Below, one piece after another: positions 43,021 to 56,235 of a stretch of DNA of 64,000 nt; within the stretch, counting starts at the first letter, position 1, and every line of letters begins with the position of its first letter. Made by a program: the position numbers and the translations under genes. The notes below the pieces were generated by a model. That model worked only from the letters and a program-made list of their open reading frames with translations. It was not told the origin of the DNA and searched no databases. This DNA comes from Henricia sp. BOLD:AAB3569 (Eukaryota > Echinodermata > Asteroidea > Spinulosida > Echinasteridae): NCBI GenBank assembly GCA_037783545.1, contig JBBELK010000052.1:434001-498000 (forward strand), in the 5' to 3' direction.

Positions 43021-43984
43021 ACAGTATTACTTCCAAATACTGAAAGCCGTCCAGGTCAAACTGTACGGCTTTCAAGAACAGCATTTTTTCCCCCATCAAA
43101 ACCGTTGCCAAAATGGAATCTTTAGTTTACTCATTTTACAGGAAATTGCTATTTTTGGTAAAATCTGAATCTCCACACGTTCTACATACCTCCCTGGCCG
43201 AAATACTCTCAAGACTGACGTACACGGCTTCGTTTTTATCAATTTCACCATCAAATTTACATTCTGAAGTAGAACTTCAACTAATGCACGTTTTACTTCT
43301 CCACATTTCCACTCTCGGTGGCTGAAATCTGAAGTCCTGCCTGCGCTATGGCGCTCGCGTATAACGTGTCAAGCACCAGACCAGATCCAGCACGTACCAT
43401 TTTTGGACGAGGGGGGATTTGTTTTAGCGTGCCACTGTGCGGTCAGTAAATGGAATATTTACGTCAAATGACTTTACACTGTCTCGTAAAGTTGCTACGC
43501 GGGTCGCTTTGACAAAAAGCCGTTTAGTGGTAGTTTGACGTAAATCTTCCATTTACTGACCGCACAGTGGCACGCTAAAACAAATCCCCCCTCGTCCAAA
43601 AATGGTACGTGCTGGATCTGGTCTGGTGCTTGACACGTTATACGCGAGCGCCATAGCGCAGGCAGGACTTCAGATTTCAGCCACCGAGAGTGGAAATGTG
43701 GAGAAGTAAAACGTGCATTAGTTGAAGTTCTACTTCAGAATGTAAATTTGATGGTGAAATTGATAAAAACGAAGCCGTGTACGTCAGTCTTGAGAGTATT
43801 TCGGCCAGGGAGGTATGTAGAACGTGTGGAGATTCAGATTTTACCAAAAATAGCAATTTCCTGTAAAATGAGTAAACTAAAGATTCCATTTTGGCAACGG
43901 TTTTGATGGGGGGAAAAATGCTGTTCTTGAAAGCCGTACAGTTTGACCTGGACGGCTTTCAGTATTTGGAAGTAGTACAGTATA
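43021..43984. mobile_element. Large near-perfect inverted repeat, ~450-bp arms
   Basis: Arms 43021-43468 and about 43533-43984 are inverse copies separated by 64 bp. They are so alike that a 70-residue ORF (43113-43325 on +, 43677-43889 on -) has exactly the same translation in both. The ORF has no known domain and is a by-product of the symmetry. A fragment of the arm also occurs at 19611-19710. Target duplications are not clear. Confidence 0.88.
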
Positions 43985-44706
43985 ATGTTGGATACACTCA
44001 TGTACATGTACTGTAGTGAATAGACCATATCGAATACCGGTACATGTAACTGCCATCTTGTGGGGCATCTTTTGTTACTTGAACCGGTTCAACAATGTAC
44101 AAAAATGTACAATTTACCGTAGTATGCAACCATGCATGTCCTCAACGAACAACGAAATTGTCCAACAAGATGGTGGCTATTTGATACGGTCTATACAGTG
44201 TATACGGTCTATATGCCCGCACACACATGACCACATGGGAATCGGGTCAACTTTCCCCCTGGCCCATTCGCCCCTTACATGTACCTACATGTACATGTAC
44301 CGGTACATGTATATACTCGCCCCTTTCCAACTCGCCCCCTCGCCAACTCGCCCCGTGACTCACTGGCCCCCTAGCTTACTCGTGAGAGCGGCGTGCTGCA
44401 GACCGTGTGTACGGCTTGGCTTCAACAAGATGAGACTGGAATACGACTACGGGCCACGTTCCGCCATCTAACAAAATATTTCACTTCACAAATTCTTTTG
44501 ACACAAAATTAAACACAAACCATACAATTTGAAGGTGTATGTTTATATTAATCTTAATATTCTACTTTTTGAAAATTTTTCTAATCATGTCCAGTTTATT
44601 GTTGTAGCCCAAAAGCGCCCAATCCAAAGCAGCATGTCCCTTTAAAAGGGTTTTAGTGAAGTCCTCACAAGCCTTCAAAGGAGGGTTTCCCCAAAGAGTT
44701 ATAGAA

Positions 44707-45234
44707 GGGGCGTTCGAGATGCTCACACCGGGTAACACCAACTTACATGTACACCGGAGCGTTCTTTTAGCCATCACGTGTTACACGAGTCTGCCCCGGT
44801 GGCAGCCACTACTGCCCGAGCTCGCGAGCGGGTCTGTGGTGTAAACTCGGTGTAATGACGTCACTACCGTGAGCAGTAAAACATGGCGGACAGTTTGGAA
44901 TCGCGACGTGAGTACGAAGAAAAACACTTATTTATGACACAAAATAGGAGGGAATTGGGCCGTAAATACATTTTGCTTTAGTAGATGTCTGTGGGCATTG
45001 ACAAAGTTTATTGCGGCACTTTAGGGCAACTATTTTTGCGTGGCGCCGGCTTTATTTTTTATCGTGAGTTGAACAATAACGGCATTAATAAAGCCCCACC
45101 CGGCAACAACCTTAGACCTGTGCTCCCATAATTCAAAGCGAAACCCCGTGTCGTTCATTTTGCATCTTCTGGGGGCTTCCCCCGGTGTAAACCCCGTGTT
45201 ACATGTACACGAGGTAAGCATCTCGAACGCCCCC
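44707..45234. mobile_element. hAT-like MITE with GGGGCGTTCGAGATGCT ends
   Basis: GGGGCGTTCGAGATGCT at the left and AGCATCTCGAACGCCCC at the right enclose 528 bp. Flanks contain AGAGTTAT and AGAGTAGT, a possible imperfect 8-bp duplication. Further inside are matching GGTGTAAAC / GTGTTACA words. No ORF. Confidence 0.65.
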
Positions 45235-46154
45235 AGAGTAGTGGTGCAACTACCCTTTGGCAAATGGCCAAGTACTCTTTAACAATCAGCCACTACCCTT
45301 TCACATTCAGAACTTCAAACAATATTCTGAAAGAATTATGCTTTCTAAGCTCTCAGACATTAAAATTGATACAAAAAGACAGTGAAACTGATAAATGTAC
45401 AATACCAACGAAGTGGAAACTCTCCAGAAATCCACTGTTTGTATCATGGCAGTATCACAGTATTGGATGGCAAAATGAACATACATGTATGTGTGTATAT
45501 TATCTCAAATATATTTTACCACTACGCTTTAACAATTTTCTGGGGGAAAACACTGCAAAGTCTACCTTAAGTCCCTGCGAGTCTTAATTAAAGTCACAAG
45601 CTATTCAAATGAACTCTGGCAAAGGCATTCTTTTGTATGCGTTTATCCTTTGATTCTTGTTAGTGTTACTGGACTTGTGACAGAATTGTGCGGGACTTGT
45701 CACGGACTTGTGATTTTATCGGCTTTGGACTTGTGATAAACTTGTGATGGACTCGACTATACAACCCTGTTATTTAACCACATTTTTTTCCCCATCATCT
45801 CAGTCAAAAAATACTAATCTGGATGCAACTTTTGTTGATATTCTGTGTTGCATGTCGGGGCTCAAATTTCAGGTAAAAATGTACTACTACCACATGTAGA
45901 TAGACCAGTGGGATAGTGGCTGTACGAGACAAAAAGACCGTACTGTACATTGTACTTGTAGACCACATTCGAAAAAAGAGAGCAAAAAAAGAATGTGCAG
46001 CACAGAAAGTGCTAGACAGATGCAGGCCTCAACCTTAAGCTTAAGAGGGGCAAGGCCACTTGGCCTTGAAGGCCCCCAAAAAGAAGCTGGCACCAAGGCC
46101 AATTGAAAAGGCACCAAGGCCGTTTTCAAAATTTTTATTTGTTAATGACTTAAT

Positions 46155-47088
46155 AGGCCTTTTCCCACGACACTTTAACCCCGAGATTACCCGGGTAACA
46201 GAAAAATTTTACCCCGAGATTACCCGGGTTAAGGACTCGTTTCCCACGGCAAATCTCGAGGTTACGAATTACCCGGGTTAACTGGCAAAAATGCCTCTTA
46301 ACCCGGGTAACTTCTAGCCCTGCTCGGGAGGTGGGTTAACCCACCAATCTCGGGGTTAACGGCGGCCTTGAGACAATTCTCCGGGTTAACGTTTGCCGTG
46401 GGAAACGACGGCACTGGCCGACCCGGGTTAGCGAGCAAAGCAGGTTAAAAGCTTCCGCGCTTGCTTGCACTTGTGTACTGTGTGGGGAAAAATTGTGTTT
46501 ACAACAGAACATCGTTTGCAATAAAAGGTGTTCCAACCGCACAAAAGCTCAAGAAAAAATACAAGAAGCATTATCGCCAGCGATGTCTTCATGTTGACTG
46601 CCATCTTGTTTCTAAATATAATGCATGGTCAGAATCAACGCAAAGTGGAATTGTGTTCTTTCGTAATAAATCGCAAACGTGTCGCCAGTACTTCATAACT
46701 GAATTCGTTTATCGTCGTAATGATTCGTATAACGAGTCCAAACTATTCATGTATAATCATTTTTCATCGGTTTTGATTGCCGATGACTGAAGCTGACCGT
46801 TGAATCAGTAATCATGTCAGAAATAAACGTTTCGTGATGCAAGCCCCTGGTTGGTGTACCCGGGTAGGTGCGCGTGCATGACCTTAGTGGGAAAAGGGTC
46901 GCTAGTTACCCGTGTAAGAGACGACCTGGGTAAGTGTTTCTCCGGGTTAACATTTGACGTGTGAAACGAAACTCCGGGTTAAATTTAACCCGGGTTATTT
47001 GCAGTTACCCGGATAGAAAGTTACCCAGGTCGGAAGTTACCCGGGTAGAAAGTTACCCGGGTCGGAAGTGGGTAGTGTGAAAAGGCCT
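46155..47088. mobile_element. AAT-flanked MITE 1, CCCGGGTTA-rich interior
   Basis: Ends AGGCCTTTTCCCAC and (in reverse) AGGCCTTTTCACAC bound 934 bp, with AAT on both sides (46152-46154, 47089-47091). Both end regions carry many ACCCCGAGATTACCCGGGTA-like words in both orientations; the centre is AT-rich. No transposase. Confidence 0.75.
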
Positions 47089-47539
47089 AATGACTATGTC
47101 ACTTCCCTTCAATTTGAAGATGGTGTTCAAGATGATGTTTTTTTTTGTAAGGGTCTTGAAGGGCTTGTTACATGTGTTATAGTATAGATTCTCAAGGATT
47201 CGTTTGTGCAGATTTTAAAAAAATAAGGAAAAGAAGGATTCTGCTTTAATACAGGCTGCACTTAACTCTTAAGCCCTACGCACAGACTCTATGGAGACCG
47301 ACTTGGTAAAAAACGTTTTTCCTAAGTAGACTAACTTTTTGGTCTACTTTTTCCCTCAGTAAAATGATGATTTCCTGCAGATTTTCTCTTTTTGGAAGTT
47401 GAGCTGCGAAAAGAATTGGGAAGTTGACCATGGCTTCATACCTTGTGACTTGTGTGCAAAGCATGATGAGACGGGCTGAACAAAAATCTATGTGTTTCCC
47501 ACTCGAAATGTTGGTTTTTTTCCTCCCAACTCTTACCAA

Positions 47540-47740
47540 AAGATATTTTCGCGCATATCAACATCACTGACATTTTCGCGAGTTGTTATTTTCGCGAATG
47601 GAAATTATGTCACCTTAACAGGGATCGCCACAATTGTTGCAAACAATATTTTCGCGGGTTGTTATTTACGTGGGCTCTGTCTGGTGCGCGAAATGCGCGA
47701 AAATAAAACCACCGCGAATATTTCAGCTTTTACAGTAACT
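47540..47740. repeat. TTTTCGCG-rich MITE-like sequence
   Basis: Repeated ATTTTCGCGAGTTGTTATTT words on one side are answered by GCGCGAAAATAAAACCACCG on the other, as in widespread invertebrate MITEs that end in such motifs. Ends are not sharply defined. Confidence 0.45.
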
Positions 47741-49541
47741 GATCAACTGCATGCAGTAGTGCATATCGCATGCACACAAAACATGCCATTATGTTTTCCA
47801 AGAAAGTGTACCGACCGTGTTGTAAAACGCATGCCGATTGGTCGATAAAAATAATATGACACATTGGTACTAAATTCTAGCCAAAGGTTATCAAAACCGC
47901 GATCGGCACGGGTTGGCCTTTTATCAAGCCACTCGCTTGAATTTACTGTGTTCACGAGCGTTGCTTTTCGCAGGCTTTTTGTGCTGTTGCACAGAGAACG
48001 TATTGGAACAACTTATAAAAGGCAAGCTACATGCAGTACCATCATGCAAAGCGCAAGCACATGCAACGATGTGTAACGATAGCGAAGCGGCCGTGCCGCG
48101 CGCGGAATACTACCGAGATCCTACCAGGACCGGACCGGCTGTGCCGCCGTGCTATTCAGAAGAATGATCGAATTATGTTTTTTGCGGGAGACATTTCTGC
48201 TGCAAATTTGAAGTGTAGTGTTCAGAGCTGAAGTGTTGCGATCTAAGGAGCACGCCGGCCAATGTAGCCGTAAGGTGTATGTTCTTTAAAAGGGCATCAC
48301 GGCAATTCACTGGGGCATCGCGGCGATGGCCGCTGGTGAGATCTAAGCCTGCAGATGTGCAAATTACTAGACATGGTCCAGTGAGTATTTTAGGCCCTGT
48401 ATACATGTACATGTACACATGTATGTTTATAATGTGTCGCATGCTAACGGGGATTATTGTGCAAAAAAGTGTACATAATGTACTGTAGTTACATATCAAA
48501 CGTTCCCAAAGTGTACTGGAACATAATGTACGTGTACCGGTATGTAGACCAGCATTTATTTTCAATGAACAGGGCACAGATTTTTTCCTTTACCCCATTG
48601 ACCCCAACACAGCAGGAACTCCCCTGCGCCCAAATGTCAAAATGTCACCTGGCCCTGTTCCTTGCTAACTTTGTCCAGGTGAGATGCCACATCACTGGCA
48701 AGAATATACTGTGTGGCCAACAGCATACAGTGCAGTACTGTCAAAGTCCCCACAAGCAGTAACTTGGTTCAGACCTTTTTAGACCTTGACAAGACCTTTC
48801 CAAACACATGTGTAATTGTAGCCAGTAGCACATTTTTGAAGTTGGGTCTTTCAATGGTCAAGGGGAGCATGTGGCAACCAAGGTACATTTTTTGGGGTAC
48901 ATGTACAATTGCCACATGTCTTTGTCTTCTACAAATCGTGACTAAGTACATGTAGTCACAATTTTCACTGACCTTCTGGTTAAGCCGTGGTTACACAGAC
49001 CGATTTTTATAAGTCTGCTGATTTTATTTTGTCGGCCGATTTTGAAAAAACACGCAGTGGTTACACTGCCCGATTATCGCCCAGTGTACCTAAATATGAC
49101 GCTCTATAAGTGCCATCCCACTTGTTTGCGGATACCAAGAATCACCAAGATGACTTATAACGTGGGACGTAGAATAAGTCAACTTGGCGAGATATTATTG
49201 CCAAGTCGAATTCCGGAGATCAATAAGATGTCGACTAACTGAAAACAATAAGTCAACTTATTGGCAAGATATTTTGGTTGCCAAGTCGCCTATTAAATCT
49301 ATTAAGTCAACTTGGTAAGATAATTACATGTACATGTATGTATTAAATCAATTCAAGTTCGCAACAAATTATTCTACCAAGTCCACTTATTGAATACAGG
49401 AGGTCAACTTTGCAACATAAATTATCTCGCGAAGTTGACATAATTTAGTTAGGGGCTGTCCATTAAGTACGTAGGCATGAAATGCCGACTTTTTAGACTC
49501 CCCCTCCCCCCCTGTACGCATGGCGTACGCAATGGCTCCAA

Positions 49542-49565
49542 CCCCCCCCCCCCCCCCCCCCCCCC
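49542..49565 (+). repeat. 24-base C run
   Basis: Uninterrupted poly-C. It lies about 250 bp before a 26-base G run (49815-49840) and a C run (49876-49889), so the pair could form a hairpin or arise from an inverted low-complexity repeat. Confidence 0.9.
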
Positions 49566-50415
49566 TGCCCCCCTGTACGCATACGCATTCCATATACCTC
49601 AGCATTGGTAAAAATGGTTCAGTACTACATGTATAGTGCTATATACTACTACGTGTAGTACGATTTGCATGTCGCCACCTACATGTACCGGTAAGTCTGA
49701 AATAAATGACAAAATGTATAGATTTCTTTTGCATTTTTTTTGTTTACTTAAAATGACACATCAAGCATCATTAAACTGGAGATTTGATGGGAAAACCTAA
49801 TTTGAGGAGTAAGAGGGGGGGGGGGGGGGGGGGGGGGGGGTGCGTTACACCCCCCAAAAAACCCAACAACCCCCTCCCCCCCCCCCCCCTCTCTCTGGAT
49901 CTGCGCCTGAGGTATGGATCGAGCGCGGTGAAATTCGTGGCACGTGTAAACCAACCATTTACATGTACTGTACAAGCTTTAAAATGCTATTCTGCATGTT
50001 TTTGCCCTTTTCTGAGCTTTCCTATAATTTTTTTGTAAGCATAATTTCATGGAATAAACATACAAAGGAGCTTTATATAGTGACTACCTTAAAGGTACAT
50101 GTACTACTTCCATCGCAGTAGTACAATGTAGTAGTAGTACCCGGTAGGCCGCCTATAGTGCTAGAACCGAACCGAACTGAACCGAGCATTTCACTTGGTG
50201 TAGTTCGGTATCCACATACATGTACTAGTTGTACATATGTACATGTACACTGTAGGACATGCAGGCTTATGGTTTACAGGAAGTTTTTGGCAATTTTTAC
50301 AATAAAGACTTTTGTGAAAATAGGGTTGAAACCTTGCCAGCAGGGCTGGCGCAAGGTTTCAGTGAACGCAAAGCTGGAGACAGGGACTAAACTATAGCAT
50401 ACTTTTTTGTAATAA

Positions 50416-50664
50416 GGGTCTTTCTATAAATTAGGGGTCCAAAAGTGTGACATTTGGTGTCCCCCGTTACACCTGATATGTGTTATTTTTTATACAAAAA
50501 TTATTAAAATGGCTTTAAAACCATTTTGTATGAATTGTACTTTATGTACTCACTCTTTGAGATGGAAAGTATTTTTAAAATGTGTCCTGAATTTACAAAA
50601 ACAAGATGTAAAATGTAACAGCTAGGGGACACCAACATTGGACCCCTAATTTATAGAAAGACCC
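50416..50664. mobile_element. MITE with GGGTCTTTCTATAAATTAGG ends, ATAA duplication
   Basis: The left end GGGTCTTTCTATAAATTAGG and its exact inverse at the right bound 249 bp. ATAA lies at 50412-50415 and 50665-50668. The GGGTCTTTC start is shared with the elements at 3376 and 58898. Confidence 0.85.
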
Positions 50665-50702
50665 ATAAGCACCTTACCATAACATGCAATATGGTACCGG
50701 TA

Positions 50703-50880
50703 CAGTGAAACCTGCTATTAAGGCCACCTTGATAAACAGGCCACCTGCATTTAGTGGCCATACACCATTGGTCCCAAATGCCGTGTATAATGCTTAAGAA
50801 ACCTCTATAAAGAAGCCACCTCTTTATAATGGCCAGTTTTTTACGGTCCCAAGGGTGGCCACTATAGACAAGTTTCACTG
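50703..50880. mobile_element. pogo/Tigger-like MITE, CAGTGAAACC ends
   Basis: CAGTGAAACCTGCTATTAAG at the left and, in reverse, CAGTGAAACTTGTCTATAGT at the right, with TA on both sides (50701-50702, 50881-50882). TA duplication and CAGT-AAAC ends fit Tc1/mariner-pogo non-autonomous elements. 178 bp, no ORF. Confidence 0.8.
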
Positions 50881-53623
50881 TACATGTACAAGTACCAGGG
50901 CTGTAGTCAAGTCCTCACTTTCCCAGTCCGAGTCCTTATTTCAATTTCAAGTGCAAGTGTCAATGATCATGCCTGTGATCTTTGGCAGCTCATAAGTTTG
51001 CTTTAGGCCAAGAAAAATGTTTCTTTGGTACCGGTAGGTGAAATACATTTCGAGTGCTCAACATTATTTTAAGTGGTAGAAATAATTTATTTTACATTCT
51101 CAGAATTTTATTTCACATGTTTAAAATACTTTCGGCCCCAAAATAAATTACAATAGACACTTCAAATAATTGTTGCCGCCTGTATAATGTACTTTTTGTA
51201 ATATATAGTAAATTTATTTTTTTTGATGGACTCGGATGGACTCGGCCCAAATCTCCGAGTCCTTACCGTCCGAGGTAGAGTTCAAGTCCTGACTGGACGA
51301 GTCCTTGAAAATCGGGACTCAAGTCCGGACTCGAGTCCTACAGCGTTGACACGTACCGGTACATGTACGGTACCATGCATCATATAGTGATATCACAAAA
51401 CGCACATGTAAATTATGCATATCCAGGAGGAAGGAAGTCCTTTTATTCAATTCACTTAGGGATAATGGTACTAACTAGATACTGGTACGGCAAAAACAAG
51501 CTACATGTACATCGTACATTAGTGCATTACCGTACCATGATACAAAGCACAGTGAAGAGACCACATCCCACAGAAGTTTTTGTTGTTGCTTTTTTTTAGG
51601 GGGGTGGGGGTCAATTTACAAATCAGATTTTGTTTACATGTATGTACATGTACATGTAGCTAAACTTTCAAAAAATCTTATAGCAAAGAAAGGGTATGTC
51701 ATTGTCATATTGTCCTACATGTATGCTCTAAATCCCATTTTCTATCTTCAAAATTTTGTGTCATTGCCGCACTGCCCAGACAAAATCAAAGAAGGTACAT
51801 GTACCATAAGCGCCCAGACAAAAATTCGCCACCCGGACAACAAACTCGGAAGCCCGGACAAAAATAATCCATTTTCCCCTTCAAAACACTTCAGAAGTAC
51901 ATCATGTATGGCTGCGTCATTCCAAAATTAGGTGTAAAGTCACCAAACATGTCGTCGCGTTTTTCTCATACTGACGAACATGGCCAAACTGCAGTTTCGA
52001 GTAATTCTCGTTTTTATTTGGACTTATTTTGGTTCTTTTAATTCACCGCTTTTGAAAATAAAATCTCACCTTTGGGTTTAATAACCTTCTTGCTTAATGT
52101 CTAAACTTTAATTAATTACGTATTTTCCATTTATTTGATTAATATCTGAGCAGTTATAAAGCTGTGAACGTGTACGTCGGTATGAGAAAAAACAAAATTC
52201 AATGCACGTGCTGTTCGCCACTCGTAACGCTATGCACTTTCGGGTTCGTCACTATCAGAAAAACTCAAAACGTTGTTCGCTACCTCCATATGTTTAGTGT
52301 GTGTTTGAACGGCGGTCCTCCAGATTAGCGGTTATATTACTTCATCGGGGCTGCAGACTTATTTTTTATACTGATGAACACTTAGGTAATTAAGTACCAT
52401 ATCCACAAACTAACATTTTGTAAAATTACATATATTTCTTTATTTATTGAATTTTCTTACGTCAAAACAGCATTCAGCTTCGCGCGATATTGTTGGTACC
52501 CGGTACCAGCACGCTGTGTTGTAATACGCAGAAGCAGTGAACGGTCACCAACCAAGAATCCATGTTCGTCAGTAATGGGGTTGTTCATCATTTTCAGATG
52601 TTTCATAACTCAAAAACCAGACAATATCTTGGTTTGAAATGTTCAGAAATGAAAGGGGGCACCTCAAGAACCCCAAAAATACCAAATACATGTATGTCAA
52701 AAAACGAAATTTGTCAAAAAGTGCCTGTTCGTCAGTATGGGAAAATTGCGACGATGAATCGCTGGCGGCTGGTGTCATTATCTCTCACTAACCACACATA
52801 CCCGAACATGTACATTATCGCATCGGCGACCCAATCCGTGGTCGATAACGGCCATGACAGTTGCATGCATCTGTTTTCAACAGGCTGCCTAATGCGACGA
52901 ACGGGGTTGATCAGTGTTCGTCGCATGAGGGCGCTGCTTAGCGTTTGGACAAAATGTTTAGCAGTGGAGAACACTGCTAAGGGGTACATTTGGCAAGCAA
53001 GAACATAATTCATACAAATGTTTTTATCTTGTTATAAAATAGAAGAATAAATTTGTGAAAAATGTCCTAAAGTCCAAGGGATACCCTTACATACAGTACC
53101 GGTACATATGTAAACCTCCCAAAAGGTAACAAATACATGTATACCCCATGTACATGTACCTGTAGTATGACATAGTGAAAAAGTTCCTCACATTAAGCAT
53201 GTTTCTATTGAGATTCGTTTACCGGATAATGTCAGAAAAGACGGATATGTGCCTTATAGTAGAAACAGGTCTTATAATATCCGCCATTTTCCGGTAAATG
53301 ACGAGAAGAATTTTCCCGGGCAATTTTCCTTCTCCAATACAATGTAGGCCTATGGCAAATTCATAGATGTTTAGAAATTACCAAGGCGACATTTATATTA
53401 ATCATGCATTCCACAGTCCTGAAGTCTGGCAGGAAGTTTTTGTCACTTTATGACCATGTGTCTGGCTGGCCTAAATGTCTGCAAAGGTCATGGCCTTTTC
53501 TTTGTACCCTATTGTGTAATACATACTTCTGTACCAGTACCATACATGCCATACAAACTACATACACATACATGTACATACATGTAGGATATAGGCCTAC
53601 ATGTACAGTTTTTATTGAGATCT

Positions 53624-54057
53624 GGGCTGCGTTCCAAACACTTGAATGGTTTGTTAACGTTGGCGCCAACGTTTGCTCAATGTGGAATGGATTGTCTGCC
53701 AAAATACATTGTCAAGATGGCAATGGATGGCGGCCTCCATGGTCACAGCAGTCGTACCAACATTGTAATGTGGCTCTCTGCTGCTTACAAAATTTGAGGA
53801 AATGTGACACGTTGCTATTGATTGTGTATCGCCAGCGATAAAGTGCGATTTATTTGTTATTTTCCAAACTGCAAACCATCGTCTGTCATCTTTCATGGCG
53901 TGCACGCCATTTTAAAATGACTCGCGAAAATCGCGAACAATCCAAAAGTTTGTTGGCCAACGTTGGCGGCCGTTGGTGGCGCACAATTCGTTCCACTCGA
54001 AATTGTTGGCCAACATTGGCAACGTTTGCAAATGTTCGTGTGTTTGGAACGCAGCCC
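53624..54057. mobile_element. hAT-like MITE with GGGCTGCGTTCCAAACAC ends
   Basis: GGGCTGCGTTCCAAACAC and its exact inverse enclose 434 bp, with internal GTTGGCGCCAACG, TCGCCAGCGATAAAG and ATGACTCGCGAA words. The interior resembles the U1-U3 repeat units downstream of copies A and B. Target duplication not identified. Confidence 0.75.
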
Positions 54058-54109
54058 TGGTTACCAGGTAATACAAGAAATACATGTAACATTTGCTTAG
54101 TACATTAAT

Positions 54110-55419
54110 ACCCTTTTCCCACTACAAACTGCTTAACCCGGAGATTTGCCGCCCCGGGTTAAGCTTTTCTTACCCCGGGGTTCGTTAACCCCGAGTTCTG
54201 TTCCCGTTTGTTTCGTTAACCCCGACTTCTGTTCCTGTTTGTTTCGTTAACCCGGAGTTTCGGCAAACCCGGGGCGAGCTTGCCCCGGGTTAACGTGGTG
54301 CAGTTTTCCCACTACATGCGGACACTCTTTACAGAGGGAAGCTGGACCGGAAATGACGGAGTGCGCGAGCTGGTACTGCAATTGTTTTGCACTGGATTGT
54401 CGCCAAGCAACGGGTCCTTTTTCGCGCCACGAGACATCGGTGTTGTAAATATAATCCCACCATTCGACACATACGTTCGTTTAGCCGTACTGCCCTTTAC
54501 AGTCACTTCGCCCCCAAACCACTTCGGCCACACACCACTCGCGCAAATAACATTTCGTCCAAACATCCATGACCCACGTGGCAAGCACGACGCATATGCC
54601 TATATACATGTACCATTAAAATGGGGGTGTATTAAGACGGTGTTTTCTCGGCCAGGCCTACCGTATTTCTTCTTTTGTAAATTATTTCATCAAACGGCAT
54701 AAAACTAAGTACTGTAGCTGCATGTTTGTCAGCCATGAGCGGGCACGTACATGTACGTAGGTTACGTTTGCAGAGTGCCCCTTGGGTAAAGTAGCATTTG
54801 GGCGATGTATTCCTACTTTGTACATGTACCTCCATGATTGGGCGAAGTGGTCCAGCCAAGGGCGAAGTGGTCCAGCTAGCTGAAGGCGAAGTGGTTTGGG
54901 GGCAAAGTACTGCTAGTACATGTACATGTATACATCGCTCAAAATGGCGCCAGACAGGGAAGCAATATCGGCCGACCGTTGCATGCATGCAGCGCACATG
55001 CATGGGAAAAAAAAACATGTGCATGCACGTACATGTACATTGTAGGAGGCATGCAGCGCATATGATTTATAGCGCACTGAACACGCATTTTCGCGCCACG
55101 TATTTAACCTTTGACCACCGTTTTTGGGCAATGATTCATGCGTCTTAACCCCGAGATTGCTTGGGGAACACTTAACCCTGCTTGGTTTCCCACTACAATG
55201 CTCACCCCGGAGTTTAATTGGCTGTTAACCCTGAGATTGCCATCCTTAACCCTGGTCGCTGGCAGGGTTAACGAGCCCCGGGCTAACGGCCAATTTTTTC
55301 GTCTTAACCCGGGCCAGCAAAAGAGTAGTAGGAACGCTCGAGCTGCCCCGGGGTATCTCGGGGTTAAGGATTGCCGTTACCCCCGAGTTAACCCAGAGAT
55401 TTTGTAGTGGGAAAGGGGT
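54110..55419. mobile_element. AAT-flanked MITE 2, CCCCGGGTTAA-rich, with nested insert
   Basis: Ends ACCCTTTTCCCACTAC and (in reverse) ACCCCTTTCCCACTAC lie between AAT flanks (54107-54109, 55420-55422). Subterminal regions are rich in TTAACCCCGAG / CCCCGGGTTAA words. The CACTTCGCCC element at 54500-54912 is inserted inside. Confidence 0.72.
54500..54912. mobile_element. CACTTCGCCC-armed element nested in AAT MITE 2
   Basis: The left arm CAGTCACTTCGCCCCCAAAC and the right arm GGCGAAGTGGTTTGGGGGCA are inverse arrays of the same 10-15-bp word. The short array at 34041-34180 and a single end near 27052-27090 are relatives. Confidence 0.65.
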
Positions 55420-55610
55420 AATACGTACATGTAGAAACAGGTCTTATAAATCCACTATTTGTTTGGTAAATATAGCGGCGAGAAATTTCCCTGGCAACTT
55501 TCCTCTCAAAGAAGGTGCCTGGGAATTTATCTGGTAAAGCTGTAATGTACATGTGCCAATAGAAACAAACAGGCCACCAATTAAGCTCAAATATTTTCTA
55601 GAAGATTTCG

Positions 55611-55744
55611 AGGCACAGGCTCGTCAGCAATGTGCGCGCGCCAAATTCGTACTACGAAATACGCAGCTCCATAGCAAAGGCATGGAGCTGCATATTTCAT
55701 GGCACGAATTTGGCGTGCGCGCATTGCTGACGAGCCTCTGCCTT
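55611..55744. mobile_element. Foldback MITE, AGGCAC type (second copy)
   Basis: Same arms as the element at 19320-19454 (GTCAGCAATG, CGCGCCAAATTCGT, ATACGCAGCTCCAT). Flanks TTCG and TTCA could be decayed TTAA. Confidence 0.75.
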
Positions 55745-56235
55745 TCAGTAGAAACTTTGTGTTTACCGCTACATGTATTTACTGACCAATAAATTATAGA
55801 TTGACTGACAAAATTCCAGATGTTCAAATCACGCTGTGTGATAGTGTTCCTGCCTGATATGTATGTATGTATATGTACTGGTGCGCACAGAGAAATCTCG
55901 CCTCATTGCTAAAAATATTTTATGATCACCCAAAAATTCCCCCAAAAATTTTCCAGAGCATTGAAGCACCAATTCAAAGCCTCGGAGACATGAAATGTTA
56001 TGATTGAATTCTCTCAATTGACGTCTCTTCCTATATTTCCCCTACAGATTTCCACATGCATCAGGTTCTCGAGCATAACATTTTGTGATGCGCACCAGCT
56101 GCGCCGTATTTGTATTGAGCGACACATGTTCTTGTTCAACAGTTTCCATGATGTGTGTGCATGTACTGTACATGTACATGTACTGTAGGCTACATGTACC
56201 TGATGGCCTGCAGCGTAGCTAGTGTTGGGATCTCA

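Noticed and set aside
43113..43889. Two identical 70-residue ORFs on opposite strands as duplicated genes
   Set aside because: They are the same arm of an inverted repeat read twice; no known domain, no splice or start context, and a fragment elsewhere is mutated.
44016..44471. 151-residue ORF
   Set aside because: It consists of TACATG words and CTCGCCCC repeats. It has no domain and no exon signals.
49000..49090. MITE beginning TTAAGCCGTGGTTACACAGA
   Set aside because: It looks like a left end with TTAA but no inverse right end was found nearby.
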